From contig CASICJ010000023.1 in NCBI GenBank assembly GCA_949373085.1, forward strand, positions 1 to 64,000: DNA of 64,000 nucleotides, in the 5' to 3' direction. The notes under the pieces are model-generated. The model saw only the letters and a program-made list of their open reading frames with translations. It did no database searches and had not been told where the DNA came from. This document shows positions 62,376 through 64,000 of the stretch, one piece after another. The first letter of the stretch is position 1, and each line of letters opens with the position of its first letter. The position numbers and the translations under genes were made by a program. This DNA comes from an uncultured Verrucomicrobiales bacterium. Its GTDB lineage: Bacteria; Verrucomicrobiota; Verrucomicrobiia; Verrucomicrobiales; Akkermansiaceae.

Positions 62376-63887
62376 ATGAAAATCTTAAAAACTACGGCTC
62401 TGCTTACGGGCGTCTTTTCACTAGCTGCTCAGGCGCAGGAGGAATTCTTCGATCCTGGAGATATATCGCCGGGAGTAGTGAGTAACCTCGATCTTTTCTT
62501 TCGGGACATCAAAACCTTTAAGATGGTCGGACCTCGGGAGTCTGAGTTTTTAGGGGGTGAGTTGAGCGTTAATGTTCATGACGGTTATTTCTCGATCCTT
62601 GGTTGTTTAGCTAATAATGGCTTCTCGTATGTCACACCTAATATCACCTGTCCTAATGGAACGAATGCTCTGGTCACAGCTGGCGACTTTGATGGGGATG
62701 GCGTCCGTGACGTTGGTACATATTTTTCGATCGCTCAGCCAGTTCCCGCCGCAAGTATCGCACCGTTCAAAACTGACCTAGTCGAATTGTTTTCTGCTCC
62801 TCCGTCTGATCTCCCAAGACCCTTGAAGGGCTTCAATTGGCGAGATAATAGTACCATTGTTTTTTACGATCTGATTAACGATCCCATCAATGGAGTTGGA
62901 TATACAATATCCAATTATAATTCAGTCCGGCCTTATCTGCCGACTGAGCTCGAGCGCCAAAGAAGAGAGGTCGTTCCAGGAGTCTATATTTTTAAGTTCC
63001 CCGCCCTTGGTTCAACTGAAGAGAATCCGAATAATTTTTTCATGAGCGTAGCCCACCGTGAGATGGTGGAAGCGGTGCCTGGGCCTGGCGGTGCAAGTGT
63101 TGGAGGAATTGACGTTGGAAATGATTTCCGAGTCACTAATGATGATCGTTGGCATAATGGAGTGATGGAGATGGATCCTCGCCTTTTTTTCAACTTCAAA
63201 TGGGAAGGTTTTAATCCACAAACTTTCGTAGGTAATGATCGAATTTTCTTTTCGGTTCGAAATCGTGAAACAAACTTAATAGTTTTTCCGCCCATTCCTG
63301 AGGACGCCCCACAGCTCCCTCAGTTGATTGGTAGCAGGACTCTTGGAATTCCGACTGGTTATGATTTAGGTCCAGACTTCTTTGGTCCAGGCCAAGAATT
63401 CGTGGTCGAAGTTTCGTTCGTTCGTGACGCATCGTCGGGTGGCTCGTGGGATCGTTCTAGGCGAAGGTTCCTTTGGGACATTGACCTCATTGATACTTTT
63501 GGCGGTTTCGTGCGTGAGGCTTTCGATCGCGGATCTCCTGAGGAGCTGATTGAACCGGATGCCGATTTTGATGGTGATGGTTACACCAACTTGGAAGAGT
63601 TTGGCTTTCAAACCAGTCCAACGGATCCTGCTTCAGTTCCTAACCCAACCCCAGTGCTTATCGGTAACGATCAGTGTTACTTGGAAATTGCTAAACGTCC
63701 GGCTATTGGATCACGTTTAGATTACATCATGCAATATTCCTCTGATCAGGAAAACTGGACCACGATTGAACAGGGCGACCCAAACTGGTTTATTGTATTT
63801 AATAATGACGAGAGAATTAGTGTGCTAAGTCGCTCAGCATATAACGCAAACCCTTGCTTCCTTCGTGTTCAGTTCGAGCAGAACTAA
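62376..63887 (+). CDS. Exported protein with calcium-type DxDGDG motifs, function unknown
   Basis: 503 residues from ATG 62376 (MKILKTTALLTGVFSLAAQAQ, a signal peptide). TAGDFDGDGVRDVGTYFS near residue 115 is an FG-GAP/calcium-type loop, and ADFDGDGYTNLEEFGFQTSP near 395-415 is the thrombospondin-3-like motif common in verrucomicrobial surface proteins. The last about 85 residues (YLEIAKRPAIGSRLDYIMQY) form a conserved-looking beta domain. No enzyme family recognised. The leader is AAACACCTTCG, C/A-rich without Shine-Dalgarno, like that of the Amuc_1099-type gene. Confidence 0.85.
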   Translation: MKILKTTALLTGVFSLAAQAQEEFFDPGDISPGVVSNLDLFFRDIKTFKMVGPRESEFLGGELSVNVHDGYFSILGCLANNGFSYVTPNITCPNGTNALVTAGDFDGDGVRDVGTYFSIAQPVPAASIAPFKTDLVELFSAPPSDLPRPLKGFNWRDNSTIVFYDLINDPINGVGYTISNYNSVRPYLPTELERQRREVVPGVYIFKFPALGSTEENPNNFFMSVAHREMVEAVPGPGGASVGGIDVGNDFRVTNDDRWHNGVMEMDPRLFFNFKWEGFNPQTFVGNDRIFFSVRNRETNLIVFPPIPEDAPQLPQLIGSRTLGIPTGYDLGPDFFGPGQEFVVEVSFVRDASSGGSWDRSRRRFLWDIDLIDTFGGFVREAFDRGSPEELIEPDADFDGDGYTNLEEFGFQTSPTDPASVPNPTPVLIGNDQCYLEIAKRPAIGSRLDYIMQYSSDQENWTTIEQGDPNWFIVFNNDERISVLSRSAYNANPCFLRVQFEQN

Positions 63888-63935
63888 AGCCCAATTGCTC
63901 GTAACCCATCACTCCAATTTTCACCTCGATTTTCT

Positions 63936-64000
63936 ATGAAAAAGTCATCAATGACCTTCCTCACCCTCATCGCGCTGTCCGGCAGCTCGTTTGGTGATTC
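63936..64000 (+). CDS. 5' end of an exported protein gene (cut by the window)
   Basis: ATG 63936 begins MKKSSMTFLTLIALSGSSFG, a signal peptide, and the frame is open to the window edge (21 codons). It lies 48 bases after the preceding exported-protein gene, so the two may be an operon. Confidence 0.65.
   Translation, partial: MKKSSMTFLTLIALSGSSFGD

Overview
This is a gene-dense chromosomal segment with no rRNA or tRNA gene, insertion sequence or CRISPR array that I can see. It most likely comes from a Verrucomicrobiota bacterium near the Akkermansiaceae/Verrucomicrobiales. Three things point there: a five-gene block matching the Akkermansia Amuc_1098-1102 pilus/secretin locus, several secreted sulfatases and a LamG/lamin-tail/CotH giant protein, and a remnant of the 'Pirellula/Verrucomicrobium-type' heme-binding domain. 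The assignment is inference from gene content.

Layout. 1-3.3 kb: the 5' part of an RluA-type pseudouridine synthase (minus strand, runs off the left edge), a decayed heme-domain remnant, then a Tat-exported TIM-barrel protein translationally coupled to a di-heme cytochrome c peroxidase. 3.3-13.3 kb: a cytochrome P450, a 1734-residue secreted LamG/CotH protein, a TPR-sulfatase and a TIM-barrel-like protein. 13.4-23.1 kb: Fur with a coupled HExxH protein, a lipoprotein-menC-menE operon (menaquinone), PIN-PhoH, an RNase III-fold protein, nuoA-dapA-queE, a small conserved protein and ruvA. 23.2-31 kb: a caspase-like secreted protein-bioB-L,D-transpeptidase-serB run, a secreted beta-propeller-like protein, a PatB-type lyase, yceD-rpmF-plsX and aat. 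31.2-35.4 kb: a 1103-residue sugar kinase/pyrophosphorylase fusion next to a GalU-like protein that has lost its catalytic loop. 35.5-38.3 kb: pgk, a GbsR-family regulator between two near-identical palindromes, a micro-ORF and a SelW-like gene with an in-frame TGA. 38.4-44.2 kb: PQQ-like propeller protein, a double sulfatase, a sulfatase remnant and a third sulfatase. 44.4-52.1 kb: tRNA-modification genes (gluQ, trmO, tadA), an LTxxQ-type envelope protein, a BlaR1/BlaI pair, a DinG-like helicase and aroD. 52.3-64 kb: the Amuc_1102-to-1098-type pilus block ending in a strong terminator, then coaE-rho and two exported proteins, the last cut by the right edge.

How the genes fit together. The sulfatases, double sulfatase and large adhesin-like protein suggest use of sulfated polysaccharides, but no sulfatase-maturing enzyme is in the window. 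MenC/MenE and NuoA indicate a menaquinone-linked respiratory chain. QueE and GluQ bracket queuosine synthesis and its glutamylation. The pilus block gives an inner-membrane PilM/N/O-like assembly plus a secretin.

The most striking observation is the 70-codon SelW/Rdx-like gene at 37780-37992. It reads Cys-Glu-Gln-UGA at the position where this family carries CxxC or CxxU, and a hairpin lies just downstream of the UGA. It is too interrupted to appear as a normal open reading frame and is a candidate bacterial selenoprotein.
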